A stretch of 64,000 bases of DNA from Tubulanus polymorphus (Eukaryota > Nemertea > Palaeonemertea > Tubulaniformes > Tubulanidae): the NCBI RefSeq assembly GCF_964204645.1, contig NC_134028.1, positions 4,376,501 through 4,440,500 on the forward strand, in the 5' to 3' direction. Below, piece by piece: positions 27,631-40,430 of the stretch. Numbering within the stretch: the first letter of the stretch is position 1; every line of letters starts with the position of its first letter. The position numbers and the translations under genes were made by a program. The notes beneath the pieces were generated by a model. The model saw nothing but the letters and a program-made list of their open reading frames with translations, had not been told where the DNA came from and searched no databases.

Positions 27631-28214
27631 TGGGTGTCACGGCTCGGAGATCCCTAGCGCCGTCACCGCTGTATGCTATAGTGGTCTCGAGTTTTTGTGA
27701 TGCGTAATTTCGTTTCGTTAACAGCTATCCGGGGATGTGAGTAAATGCGACTATAATATTCCCGGCGGTAACAATCGCGTACGCCCGAATATAATGGTGA
27801 ATATTACTAGAGCGAGCGCTGAGAAAAATAATCACACTACATCGTAAAATGATGCATTAGGCAATAGAGGTTGACTGACGACAGTGCAATCTATGACGCG
27901 AGAAGAATTTCACCTACTCGGCATCTCGAAGGACCACGTACTACAGTAATTGTCATGCAACCTCAATTCTCATTCATCGAAATCTACTGCATTTTCTGGG
28001 GAAGAAACGATAATATCGGTTACACAACGGCGATCGATAAACAAATCTGGTAGAACATCGAATCATCTGTGTTGACCGATAAATTATCATACAAAGCCGA
28101 ACATAGTTTTATACAGTGTTATATATCACTTATAACAGGGGTGGATCTAATCTATGGGTTCGGGATCCCAGCCCCTATGCCCTGTTATTAATGGAACTAT
28201 TTTCGTGACGACAG

Positions 28215-28451
28215 ACCTTGACACTCAACCTCTCGGAGAATGCATCTTATCAGATGTACTGGCATTTCTTCAGATTTCTAACACTGGGAGGAATTCCCGC
28301 TTGCATCCTCAGCGTGGCCGCTTTATCCGAGGAATCGTCTTTTCCATTTCCTACTAGACTCCGCGTTCCTATTTCCCTACCCGCCCTTGTTATAGGATAT
28401 ATTGTGTTTGTAACCATTTTACCCAAATCAGCAGTGACAAAGAGAAAATAA
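28215..28451 (+). CDS. Candidate last exon of a small membrane protein
   Basis: After a possible acceptor (gtgacgacag) 78 codons run to TAA. Two hydrophobic segments are visible (FLTLGGIPACILSVAAL and LPALVIGYIVFVTIL) separated by a polar loop, with a Lys/Arg-rich end. The stop overlaps an AATAAA polyadenylation hexamer (28447-28452), as expected for a last exon. I do not recognise the family. Confidence 0.35.
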   Translation, partial: TLTLNLSENASYQMYWHFFRFLTLGGIPACILSVAALSEESSFPFPTRLRVPISLPALVIGYIVFVTILPKSAVTKRK

Positions 28452-31400
28452 AAGGATCTATTATAACCATCCAATTGTACAGAACTATTTTATTCTTTCG
28501 TGAATTGCAGATTGGATTTGTAATGTTTTTGTTATGCTAGTTTATATAACCTGACATGAAAATTTGCTTTGAATTGGGAGGCTGGGTTTTAACGGCCAGG
28601 CGCGGCAGGCGCGCTGGTGACAATTTGTTCGGTTCTTAGACAGGACTTTACTACGCCAATTAGAGACATCGCTGTAAGTCTTTTCCCGATAATCATGATG
28701 CGTAACGCAAATGAAATTCGGAAAGCCGAGGAGATGAGGCGCTTTCCTTATTCCTTCTCTCAGCAGCAATCGACAGATTTCGTAATTATTCATTCCCTTA
28801 AAACATGAATAGAATAGAAAAAATGCGGAGCGTTCTTATCACTTATAATAATGCGAGGTGGACACCAAACACAGCGCAAAAACAGGTATTATGGATATAT
28901 ATCGAATACGTGTATACAGCTTGTGTTCATAGTATCGACTAAGACATGGAAGCCTGTTGAGGATAATGGCTTGTACCCGTCATATTTAAGTGTCAAATTC
29001 ACTTAATACCAAAATGCCACCAGTCCTGGCGTTTGTAATTGAATACTGATGCTACAGGGAGGGACGGTCGGATCGATACGACGCGTGGATTCAGTAGATT
29101 GAGACAATAACGTCGATATAAATGACCGGCGTAATTGCCACCTCGTGTGCCGCGTATATATCAATTTGCGACGAGGACCAAATCGATCTAGAAAATATTC
29201 TTTTAAAGAAATTATCTCCGATCGTTCGATTAGCTCGATGTACGTTTCGATTCGACGGAAATTAAAGATTTCTAATTAGCCGCAATAATCCCAGCATCAA
29301 TTCTGCTGAGAAGATTTGTATTTCGCCGGTCGTTTCTGACGAGATGATTCGGAAAGTCTGACTTGCGTGGTCGGTTTCTGTTTATGAGCTACTGGGCTCA
29401 AATGAGACACACGCCCGAGTCCTAATCCGTTATTTAAGATTACCCACGTAAATAAAACAAAGACTATAAATTCATCACGTAAAATCTTGATTCATTTTCG
29501 AAAATGAAAGTAAATTGAATTACATTGATTAATATGCAATCTAAAGGTTGCGTGTTATAGGTCGTATCTGGACAGATTCGTGACCTTGGTTTGTACATCA
29601 TTATTGAAGTATTACTAGCTGGATAGACCAATGGAATGGTAGCGAACCGAGTGAAGCAAAACTTGCGTATCGAAGCTGTACATCGAATGGACTTATGTTG
29701 GTACCTGGAATTGTGTTGGTTTAATTATACATTATATTATTATCATTACTATTATTATTATTACTATTGTTATTTTATTTTGTAAATGATTGAATCGACA
29801 GAATTTCGCAGATAATGCGCATTTTATTAGATGCTTGTAATGTATAAACCAAACAGGGGTTCGAGGAAAGATAACACATCGAATTAGGCCATTCTATTCT
29901 AATTTTTCGGTGACATTTACAAAACGCTCATCATTCAATGAAAGAAAACTAATGGCATGAAAAAAACTCTTTAACATTCGCGCGTGTGTCTAGTCTTGTC
30001 GAATTTCCGAGAAAGAATCCCTGCAAGCAGGTGTTTCAAAAATAATCATCGTCGCCAGAACACCATTAAATCAGAACCCCTTTCTACAGAAGCTTTGACA
30101 TTTATCTAAAAGGGTCCACTTGAAAACAGCAGCGTGCTTCGGTGACTGGTTTTGAATTACTCTAATTGATTTTCAACCATCCTTCCTTGCGTAAAACACG
30201 AGATATATTTGCCTCCGGAGAAAATTGGCTTTATTAGAAAGCGGAATGAATTTGGCTTTAGAGGATATAATTGTCTTTTTACTAAGGGATAATTACCGCG
30301 AACCATGTCACTGGCATTAGCGAGACATGGATCTACAGAGGGATAACACTGAAGACCTTGAACTGGTTTACTTTTACTAGTATCAATTTTTGAACCTATC
30401 TAGTGAAAACTGGTCGTTGCCAAACATACTTGTGAAAACATTTTGAACGAATTTCGAATATCAACGGAAGAAATAGATCTTTTCCAAAAATTCTTTTGAG
30501 GTATTTTTGAGAATCTATTGAATTAGTATATCGTGGATTTATGTACTTCAGTATCTACTTTAAACTTTATTTTCTATTATTTTTTTAGTTTTGAATCGCC
30601 ATCTTATTTCATTCTGTTTACAAGCAGATTTTAACAATCGTGATCGTTTGACTTACATATATACACTCAGTTTCACTTAGATTAGAGTTTCGTTTGTGGT
30701 TGCAGTTGTTTTCGAAATAACCGCTGATGCGTTTTCGACGTGTCGGAAATCTATTTGGGAAGTCTGTGTTTTATTGTCACTCCACTATACTCATTGTAGC
30801 AGCCAGGCAAATTATAATAATTGGACTTCATTTCATGATTCGGTGTGGGCGATATGTGATTAAAAACCAGAGCATTAAATTAAATTAGAAAGCGGTGTTG
30901 TCTCACATAATGGAAATCTGCCTCTGCACTTTCCGGTGAATAGGTGTTTGGACTGTATTCATCATACCAATGGAGCCGTTGATTTTAAAATCGATTAGAG
31001 AGATGCTATCATTTGTTATCAGAGTGTCAAATTTGAAATTCTAGTACGACTGAAACTGATCACCACTTTCCATTATACGCTATTCTCGCTGAAAAAAAAA
31101 CAACTAAAAAGCCTCAGGCAAAGTTGCTAAACTCGTTGAAATTTTCTAAACTATTAAGATCATAATGTTTATTGAGCGCAACGTTCAAACATTTGTAAGT
31201 GCTGATAAATATCTACTAGAATGTGATATGTAAAGCCGAAGATTTTGAAAAGAAATGAAAGGATTTTATACGGGGTAATTGATGAGGACAGTCAGAAATG
31301 CTGGTGTCATCCTTATTCTGGACTGTAGCTGATAAACATGGGGTAAACATGATAAATAACCGTTTACTCAGGAAAGAAGGGTATACGAACCAATCCGGTG

Positions 31401-31863
31401 ATTAAGCGCGAATACAGTAATCGCTGTCATGAGTCTATATTTGTGCTATGAATTTTGATTAACATCCCAGAGCTTTTAGATTTGTGTTTATTCGCACATC
31501 TCTATCTATCGCTCGAATTAACACGCGTTTTTTCACTGTAAAATCGTTGTAATTAATCAAATTGCTGCTATGCGCGTATGCAAACGCTGGCGGTTCCTCC
31601 TATCTCGTGGTGAACTGTGAACAAACACCAATGACCTCGAACTTTATTAAAAAACTACACTAATCTTTAAAGTTCAATGTGCTTTTTCCATACAGCGTGT
31701 CCCAGAGAAGATTCGTAAGTTAGAAAATTCAATAACTGAGTGCAATTTTTAGTAATTGTAATCAATTGACTGTTTTCATGTTTTAAAAGTAACTGAATGC
31801 CGCTCAGTCATGCGTCGGGCAAGTACACTGAAAATCAAATCCATAGTTAGTAAACATCGAAAT
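28452..31863. other. AT-rich stretch without a gene
   Basis: Stops are frequent in all frames. A TTA/ATT-rich simple repeat lies at about 29720-29780. Nothing else supported. Confidence 0.5.
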
Positions 31864-32003
<140 letters not shown>

Positions 32004-35000
32004 TAATAGCGTATAAGTATTAAGCTTTTCGTTTTAGAAATTTCAGTGTATCATTATGATGATCATTCATGTACATAATTATTGCCGTAGATTTTTTAAG
32101 CTCTCGTATACGCGGTGAAGGCTACGTACAGCAGCGATTAAAGATGACGTCGAAACGCGTATCAGATTACGAGAAGAGAACATGTTTGAGGGCGTTTTCC
32201 GATGACGAATTCGACAAAAATATCCAGAGCACGCGTATGGAATTACATGCTAATAACATCAGAATTCAATAACAGCGGTCCGATATCTTGAAAGACGGGC
32301 ACACGCGCAGAAACGATTTCTCAATCTTTTTCAACATTTCTCATCCGAAAGAGAGATGTAATTATCTACGTATGTATACATATTGATTTGACGAACCGCG
32401 ATGAACTCTGACTTCAAAGCAACATTCTTCAATTTATTCATTCAATAAATGTCGTATTTTATGTTAATCCTACTTGAAAGTTCGTTATCTACAAGTTTCG
32501 CTATTCTGCTGCGCGGTAATCAGTGGCGCATTCACATGAGCGACGAGATGTCGATTCGAAGCCGTTCCGAGCAACGCAACTGAAAAATTCCGCATTTATA
32601 TGCAAGATGCAGAGTCTAAAATTTATAAGTTATATCTTCGTACGAGCCGCTACCTTAGACAGTCCACACTTTTAATCAGCCCGAAGGGGAAACTAGCATG
32701 AAAGTAATTTTCTTCTTATGGAAATCGTTTCTCCGAGACGACGAGCCTATTGCGCGCGGTAATTTTTGTATTTTGTCGTTAAATCGGTTTCCTGCCAACT
32801 GAATCTAGCGAGCATTGTATACGATTACAAAGGTTCTTGTCGAAATGTGGCTATTTTCAATCTAGCACTCGTTCTTTTTATTTCGCAGTTCTATTGATGT
32901 CAGTCATGATTTTCCATTCCGGGTCTTTAAATCACCTCTCACTGATGTAACTGGTAAAATATTGCTAATCTCTCGTTGCGTTCATGTACAAGCGCTTCCT
33001 TTTGTGTTTGACCATTTAACCCAATGCGCCCAGATTCACCTTGCTAAGTAGGTTGCAAAATGATCGCCTTGTAAGTGTTGATCAACATGACCGCCATGCG
33101 ACCTGTCTTTGGAAACAACATTTATTGCTATCGTAGGTTTACGTAACGAGTTTCGTCAATCTTCAAAAGCGCTGAAAACTATAGAAAGCTGTAAAGAAAG
33201 TGTTGAATGTCACCGCAATCCCAGTAGAGTAATCTTAGTTCGCTACAGAATTAACCTTTAACTAACGAGATATCAAAACAGTCCCTCGGTGAGAGATGGA
33301 GCACATAAAAAGCCTGAACAACCTGTGAAAAATCTTTGGAGTCACGAAGAGATGGTTTCAAGCACGGACACCTCTGTATTTTAATATTCGGTTGCGATGA
33401 AGTCGACGCCGTATTTTGACTGCACACTCATCGACCACATCAATATATTTTGGATGTATTCAGAAAAAAATACGATGGAAGTTAATCAATCATTTTTACG
33501 TTCTTCAGAATGTAAATTCGTTTCTTATACGTGTACACATAATTAGCTGTCGTCGCAGTCCGAAACATTTCCGGAAAATTTTCTTAATTGGTGCCGTTTC
33601 ATTGTAGACATAATTCCTTTAATGATGCAGCTGAGAATAAATTCTTCGGCACCCCTGTCCATTTATGAAAAACAGAACTATCAATAAACTACGTCAGCTT
33701 AATGACTTAAGGTCAACGAAGCCATTTGCATGCATTTCTAAGATCCCATCCCGCTATAAATGTCCGAAATTATTTGCCACCGAGGAGAAATTACCATTAG
33801 TAAACTCGATGAATAATGAATAAATGTTAGAAATTCTGCGGCAGTGGACGTTCCTGGAAAATGAACGGAATGATTAGTGGTCTACGTGGTCATCACAAAT
33901 CTAATATTACCGTCCCACACTCAGACATACGTTAAACAACACGGAGCTCTTGTCAACATGTTTTGACTAATTCTTCGTACTTTTTTTCGACAGTCGGAAA
34001 TCATTTACGAGTTTCATTCCGCTGTCAAAAATAGAGGGGAACGACCACACCTGTGACTAAGAATTAACCTATATATCGACTATCTCTTCTCTGGTTCTGT
34101 GGGTTGCATGCGAATGGTCATTGAGTCACCTAGACTAACAGAGAAGGACAATATTTTATGGGCAATCATTTCGACGTAACAATCTGCTTCCTTCCAAGCG
34201 GATTGATGCTTGTTGGCTAATGGAAGTGCCAGGGCGTTATTGGATGACCGCTCTCATGAAATGACTTTGTCGTATGGGAAGTACAGATTTATTTTTATCA
34301 CGCCGGTACGAAATGATAACCGAATTAACATACCAAATATGTATATAGAAAGACAGTGTAAAAAAGCCAGACGGCGTTGTGTGTCGATGTGCATAGATTT
34401 GTATACGTGTATGTGACGTATAGGATATGTGAGGTAGATGCCGTGGTTTATCGCAATAAATCGTAGAACACCAAACTAGTCTTTGGCCAAGAGCTAAGCA
34501 AGTACTACATGTTTGGTTTAATGACGCTTGGTTGGCTAGAATATGTGGGAGTACAGATGACATTAAAGCTAGCTATCTATGGAGAGGTAATAGTGGTTTA
34601 TAAAGTCTCAAAAAGTCGCATTACAACCACCGTATACCCGAATCAACAAAAAGGGACCTCGTCCTAACTCAGGGGTAGATCCAGGCTGCCTCACGTGCGC
34701 GCGAGGCACTCAAAAAATCTGAAACGCTTCTTTTGAAGCAGAAAATTCAAAACGACTTTGAAAACCTTTGAAATGCTTTGTGAGGCAAGATTTCCTGAAT
34801 GAATTTCGAAATACACGATGAATTTTCGGGTTCGGGTTGAGGGTGTACCCTTGTCACCTTTTATAGCATCAACACGCTTGAAACTGGCGAAATAGAGTTG
34901 ATTCCTTTTATTATGATTTTCTTAAGTGCCCCTTTTTCTCCAGTAAGGTAGTCATAATTGAACATGCATTTGCCTCTGAAACTAATGTAGATCTTAAGCT

Positions 35001-36349
35001 TCCCTCAATAGCCCAGATAAGGCCGATATTCGGTTGTCATCATCCTCTATCGTTTAGACAGATTGTGGTAAGACTGAATCCGGTTAACTACGGGATTCTG
35101 ACCACTCGACCTTGAACGAATCACAAGTGGCCTCGTAAGGTAAAGTTTAATCCATTCACTTACACAATCGCGCTGAATTTATAACATACTGCACAGGCAG
35201 CACTGCCGCTAATACTAATACATTATTCAATTAGACTTTCTCCAGTTGCATCAGTATTATGTCGAACAATGGTATTTACATCCATTCGATTTGTCGAATA
35301 CGTGCGCAATATAAACGCCAACGATGTAAACCTATTCATTTGGTCAGTAAGATTTCACGAGAACGACATGCTACAACGACCCGATGTGAAAAATCCATTT
35401 CCGGTATATGTCACAGTCATCCTCGACTTAGCTTCAATTTCAATTCAACATGATTTTGACTTTCATCTTTTGGTTTGGTTCGGTGAATTCATTGGAAAAT
35501 TATCGAAATATCGGCTATAACATTTTATAAATGGTACAAGATGGCAAAATAAATAATACCAAATTACTATTATTTCTACAATTATAACAAATCGATTATA
35601 CGTAGTTATTGCAAACGTTGTACAAATCGATGGAGCTTTGTTTGTATTCGATTTGACTGCGTTTAGATGTATTGGAATGTCGTGCTGGCTCTATTCAGAG
35701 CATGCGTTGACAACCGACTGGATAATCTATGGAATTTTTTAATAAAAGATTTTTTTAGAAGACTCTAAATCAGAACAGATATCGATTTCCGAAAAGTATT
35801 TCAAGCACACAGAAAGCGAAAGAGCCATGTTGCGACATCCGAGATAAGCAAACAAGTAGATGAGTCAACACTAATCCACTTCGCAGCAACTTTCCGAGAC
35901 CTTAATTTGAAAATAATCGTATGTAATAAATGAGAGAACAGAGAATCGAAAGTTCGGTAAACGTGCCGCGATTTGCTGTCGATAAATCATCGCTTCTTTA
36001 AACGAGCTTCCGTATCGTATCGTCTGAAGTAATTCGGGGCACGTGTATTTTGGGATATTTACATAACTCTATCCCGTGGACCCGAACATCTTCGTGATCT
36101 CTTCCAGTATTTACACAGCACGTCTCAAAACATATCTATACTCAAGTCACCTCTTTCTGTCGAGCGCATTTGATAATAATTATATTTACAAGGCGCTATC
36201 GAATGCATAATCCCATCCTATCCTAAGACAAATTCGTTAAACGTATTTTCCATACCGTAATATCTAACAACTAAACGATGTGTCACTCACAATTGAATAT
36301 ATGATGAAATACAAAAATAGAACATTTTCTATAGCAATTCATCGCTTAC
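32004..36349. other. Stretch without a supported gene
   Basis: Frames at 32069-32272, 34237-34563 and 35259-35520 are protein-like in part but have no firm start or splice support. No repeats recognised. Confidence 0.35.
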
Positions 36350-36536
36350 CTTCATCCAGTCGAATATTTGTTGGTGACGTTTGGGGTTCGGGTTGTTTCG
36401 AACCCTGGTCACTTTCAACCTGGTGATAGTTCCCGTCAGGACGACGTTTGGTGGGCTGCTCCGAACGGCCTGGCCATGATGATAATTCAGCAAAAATACG
36501 ATCTTTAATTGTTTTGTTATTCCAAACGATTCGCAT
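36350..36536 (-). CDS. Candidate first coding exon, low-complexity polar protein
   Basis: The minus-strand ATG at 36536 opens 62 codons (MRIVWNNKTIKDRIFAEL and onward) that end in phase 1 at a consensus donor (gtaagcg). The second half is rich in Gln, Pro, Ser and Arg (for example SKQPEPQTSPTN), as in a disordered region. No downstream exon was joined, and the product is unknown. Confidence 0.4.
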
Positions 36537-37047
36537 TGTTTTACGTAACGCGGCCCGTCTCGCTTGTTACAGTTTGTGTATCGGACGCCACCGTGAAGCG
36601 ATGAAATTGCGCGCGCTTAATTCGTGTCTCCGGTGCAGAGGGTTCCGGCGACAGTGAAAACGTTCGATGCTGGCGGCGAGGGAGAAGACAACTGATAGAT
36701 ATTCCACCGGATAACACAGATTAGATGTCATCTCTCGGCCCTGGCTGTGCATGCCTCCCGAAATTAATTACAAGACAATATATGAAAAGACGATATTTTA
36801 CGAGACAAGACGTTAGTATCACCGCGCTGCATTAGAAACAGCTGTGGTCGGAGATGGATATTTATTGCTTAAATTGGTTCAGTCCTAAGTCAATTTACTT
36901 TCGAATGGCCTTAAAAAAGGTGCACACACCATAACCATTGGCGCGCTAACCATATATTTGCAACTGCCTCAACTCAAAAATGACACAACCCTGATAACTT
37001 TGCATCTTATACCCGCTAGCTCGCAAACTGTAATTAGACATGAAGAA

Positions 37048-37202
37048 CAAACCCCCTGTTTCGCTCCCGGCAGGTGTGGTGGGTCTGTAGGGACACTCAA
37101 TCGAAAAATCAAACGATTTTTACGAGCCAAATAAATAACGGGGACAATCCCTATTTTAAGATCAAAAAGAATGAAAAGGGCTAATAGGCCTAGGCGTTAT
37201 AA
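37048..37202 (-). repeat. Dispersed repeat family R1, copy 2 (inverted)
   Basis: The reverse complement matches copy 1 (16790-16930) over nearly its whole length, including aaaatagggattgtcccc and the gagtgtccctacagaccc block, and carries in addition the gcgaaacagggggtttg end seen in copy 3. Confidence 0.7.
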
Positions 37203-37601
37203 ACGGCGTTCAACCCCGATACCAGCTACTTTGGTATAATTATTTAGAATTAAGAAAGTAGTTCATTCGATAAAACTGGGGAAGGGACGGAAGCAATGGG
37301 TCTGAGAGGTAAGCATGAATCTGAGTATGGGGAAGAACGAATACAGTGGAGGTGAAAGCGCCTGTCGAATTCTGCACCAGAATTTGCCCAACTTGTATTA
37401 TTCAGGATGCGTATAGAAATAGCCCGAGTTAAAGGGACCGCATTTCACTCTAGTTGCCGAGAAACCTAGGCCCCCGCATACTGGCCACACCCGCCACCCG
37501 TAGTTCTGAATCGTTGAAATCCCGACATCAAGCACTTTATCGTATCGTAATTCGCAACTGTAGAACTTCGTTTCAAAAGTAATTAAAAGGAATGGCTTTC
37601 G

Positions 37602-38096
37602 TTGGTACGGGAGAATAGACTCGTAGCGGAGAATCTCATTTTCATCCTAGGAAAAATACTTGGAATTCATGTCAAAAATACTTGGAATTCATTTGATAAT
37701 TTAAGAACAGATCTGTTGAATAAATTTTATAAACAATATCCTAGCATGTCGAATGTAAATGATAAAGTCAAATTTGTAACTATAATGTCCTCTATAGAAA
37801 TGGCCAAATATTTAGGGAAATACATCGAGAAAGGGTCTAACTCATGAAAAAAAAAACAATCTGAAATCTGAGTGTTACGTCGCAGTATCCATTAATTAAA
37901 CTATCACTGATTCACTTACTGAAAACCTGTCTACATCGTGTATATATGTATATTAAACTGTTATTGTTTTTGTTATCTCTATCTTTAAAATGTTATATTT
38001 TATCCCCCTGTCTTTATTGTACTTAATCTTATAATGTTTAACTACGTTACGGAACAATAAAGAATTAATTGAAATTAATTAATTGAATTGAATTGT
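37602..38096 (+). mobile_element. Probable 3' remnant of a non-LTR retrotransposon
   Basis: An 81-codon frame (37602-37847) has the feel of the C-terminal tail of a LINE reverse-transcriptase polyprotein (TWNSFDNLRTDLLNKFYK, then FVTIMSSIEMAKYLGKYI). It is followed by an AT-rich 3' region, an aataaag signal and a short tandem tail of attga/attgaat units (38056-38096), typical of LINE 3' ends. The rest of the element is missing. The family assignment is inference. Confidence 0.4.
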
Positions 38097-38456
38097 CAAC
38101 AAGAGCGCCTGGCGATACTTAGCACTACTCATTCGGTGGAACCAGCATTAACATTAGTAACCATAGAGATACTAGCGTTAGTGGAGTCTAGGATTCTGAC
38201 ATTTCTCCATTTCTCGACAAATTTTAACTTATAACTCGCAAAAGTAAGTAAAGTAAATATTTCATCTGTACATTTGGCGATCGTTAAATCTTTAAGATTA
38301 ACCTTATATTTGCCTGTGTCGACCGATATGTTTTGACGAATTTTACAAAAACTCCGAAGTAAAAGATCGACCTCTCACTCAACCGGTTCTCTTCTCTCCC
38401 CTCGGCCCAAAATATACCGTCCGACAGTCAGGCCAATTTCTGATATATATTTCAGA

Positions 38457-39791
38457 ATGGATACGCAATATTTGAAGACACACGTCAGTGTATGTTTGGT
38501 GGACTGTTTGGCGGAAGTTGCCGAAAAAAGACCAGCTGACCCAATCGAATACATCGCGCAATGGCTTTATAAATTCAAAGCCAACTTAAAAAGGATGGAA
38601 TTGGTAAATATTGAATATCGAATCAATCGAAACCTTTGCGTCTCTATCTGTGGCTGATATTTCTGTTTCTTGTTTCAGGCAGCTGAAGAGGAGGAGGAAT
38701 TGAAACAACAACGAGAAAACTATCAAAAAGAAAAAGAAATGCTTGAAAATAGGAGACAAGAACAAATACAAATTAAGAAGGAGGAAGAAGAAAGACTTAG
38801 GGTGGGTTTAGATCATTATCAATGTCTCCATACCCATATCTCCACTTGAAATACCTCTCCCTCCTCTGGATACCTCTTTCTCACTGTGAATATCTCTACC
38901 GGAAATACCTCTATCTCTGGAAATACCTCTACCTCCAGTGGAAATACCTCTATCTCTGGAAATACCTCTACCTCCAGTGGAAATACCTCTATCTCTACTG
39001 TGAATACCTCTATCTCTAGTGGAAATACCTCTACCTTCAACCACTGGAAATTCCTCTATCTCTACTGTGAATACCTCTCCCTCCACTGGAAATACCTCTA
39101 CCTCTACTGGAAATACCTCTATCTCTACTGGAAATACCTCTACCTCCACTAGAAATACCTCTACCTTCAGTGGAATAACCTCCATCTCTACTGTAAGTTC
39201 CTCAATCGCTACTTGGAATATCTCTCAATTGTTTGTATCTCGTTTTCAGGAATTAGAAGCTGAAAAAGCTGCAGCCGAAGCTCTCAGTAAAGAATCAACG
39301 ATGCCCGGAGCACCGAATTTACCCCCCGTTCAGGAACGTGACGAACCTGCTCAGTCAGTCGATGAAACCGTGCCACAATCGTCGGACATTGATACAGCTG
39401 GTCCAGTAGAGGGCGCTACTGATATCCCTGTATCTGAGGAACAAACAGAACCCGTAGACACAGAAGATCCGCAGCAAGAGGTTTGTTCTTATTTCTACAG
39501 CGGGACCGCATCAGATAAAACAAACCAATAAATTGTGACCCTAGGCCCTATGAATATTCTTAGATTCTGTAGATCCGCAAATTTTACTCATCATCTCAGA
39601 AACTGCATATTTTTCTACTGGGTTGCTGCTTGTCCTTCATTTCTTGTGGACCCAGTTTTCCTAATTGTCCCTGTAGATCAGTCTGACCCCAAATTTTCTT
39701 GAACTACAAAAAATCATTCTTGTGAACGTCGTATTGATGTGAATCATTTCAGGAAGAAACACAAGAACCTGCAGACGGTGGAGACGAATAA
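38457..39791 (+). CDS. DYDC1: DPY30-domain protein, DYDC1/2-like
   Basis: Four exons, all joined in phase 0: 38457-38603, 38679-38801, 39250-39480 and 39753-39791, giving 179 residues, close to vertebrate DYDC1 (177). Residues about 4-42 are a DPY30 dimerisation motif (CLAEVAEKRPADPIEYIAQW), which binds amphipathic helices of partner proteins. Residues 50-90 form a highly charged Glu/Lys/Arg coiled coil. Then comes a short conserved GAPNLPPVQERDEP segment and an acidic Pro/Ser-rich tail. DYDC proteins are linked to sperm and ciliary structures in animals. The acceptor tatttcag lies one base before the ATG, so a non-coding 5' exon is likely. Intron 2 carries a minisatellite. DYDC1 and DYDC2 cannot be separated firmly, though the tail favours DYDC1. 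Confidence 0.88.
38836..39232. repeat. Minisatellite in DYDC intron 2
   Basis: About 20 tandem units of 18 or 21 bases, built on GGAAATACCTCTATCTCT with optional CCAGT/ACT/ACTG endings. Because units are multiples of three and lack stops in several frames, both strands show long spurious open frames (Val-Glu-Val-Phe-Pro type on the minus strand). The tract lies wholly between the donor at 38802 and the acceptor at 39249. Confidence 0.92.
39403..39418 (+). promoter_or_regulatory. CTCF-consensus-like site inside DYDC exon 3
   Basis: CCAGTAGAGGGCGCTA matches CCASYAGRKGGCRS at all 14 core positions. It encodes part of the acidic tail (PVEGAT), so it is a coding-exon match. Confidence 0.4.
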
Positions 39792-40386
39792 TTTAATGGT
39801 TTCTTACGATGATGAAAAGAAAAACACGAATGAAAAACTAAATTTATTGTATGTAAAATACATATTTATGCATAAAATTGTTTTTTAAAACACAAAATAA
39901 TATCGATCATCCATCCATACATGAAAGTATTCAAAAATGAGATTTGAATATTAATACAAAGCTTTCCAAAAATGATATCACAAAAACTGTTTTGTTAAGT
40001 TTTTGACAATTCCTGTATTCATTCCTTCTAGTCTCTGATATTAGCTTATGATTAATTACACTGAAGTATTCTTCTTTCCACAGACGGATGAATGTATTGT
40101 ATTTAATGGAAACTTTTTCCACGACATCAATCAAATTATATCAATCAAAACTTATGTATTATCCTGCTTTTAATATAATGACTATTCTTTAATTTATTGT
40201 CAATAAATGAAATGACTAGAAGACTATCAGATAAATCATTAGTTTTTCACTTTCATTTTAACTCAATGCGCCAACTGGTGCAGTGACAGATTTGCTTAAA
40301 ACAATCTTTTATCGGCGTCCATAAAATCATAAATCGCCTGATAGTGACGCCCAATGAGTTTAGCCATGTTCACGCTATGAACGTTC

Positions 40387-40392
40387 TTTATT
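40387..40392 (-). terminator. Polyadenylation signal of FBXL15
   Basis: AATAAA on the minus strand about 40 bases past the FBXL15 stop codon. Confidence 0.6.
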
Positions 40393-40430
40393 TAGTCCAT
40401 TGTAATTCAGAACGAACTAAGCATTCACAC

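Noticed and set aside
38808-39185. 125-codon minus-strand Val-Glu-Phe-Pro repeat protein
   Set aside because: It is the antisense reading of the intronic minisatellite, whose 18/21-base units keep every frame open.
39019-39531. 170-codon plus-strand frame as one protein
   Set aside because: It fuses minisatellite translation with DYDC exon 3. Splice sites at 39249 and 39480 and phase agreement with the other exons explain the real part.
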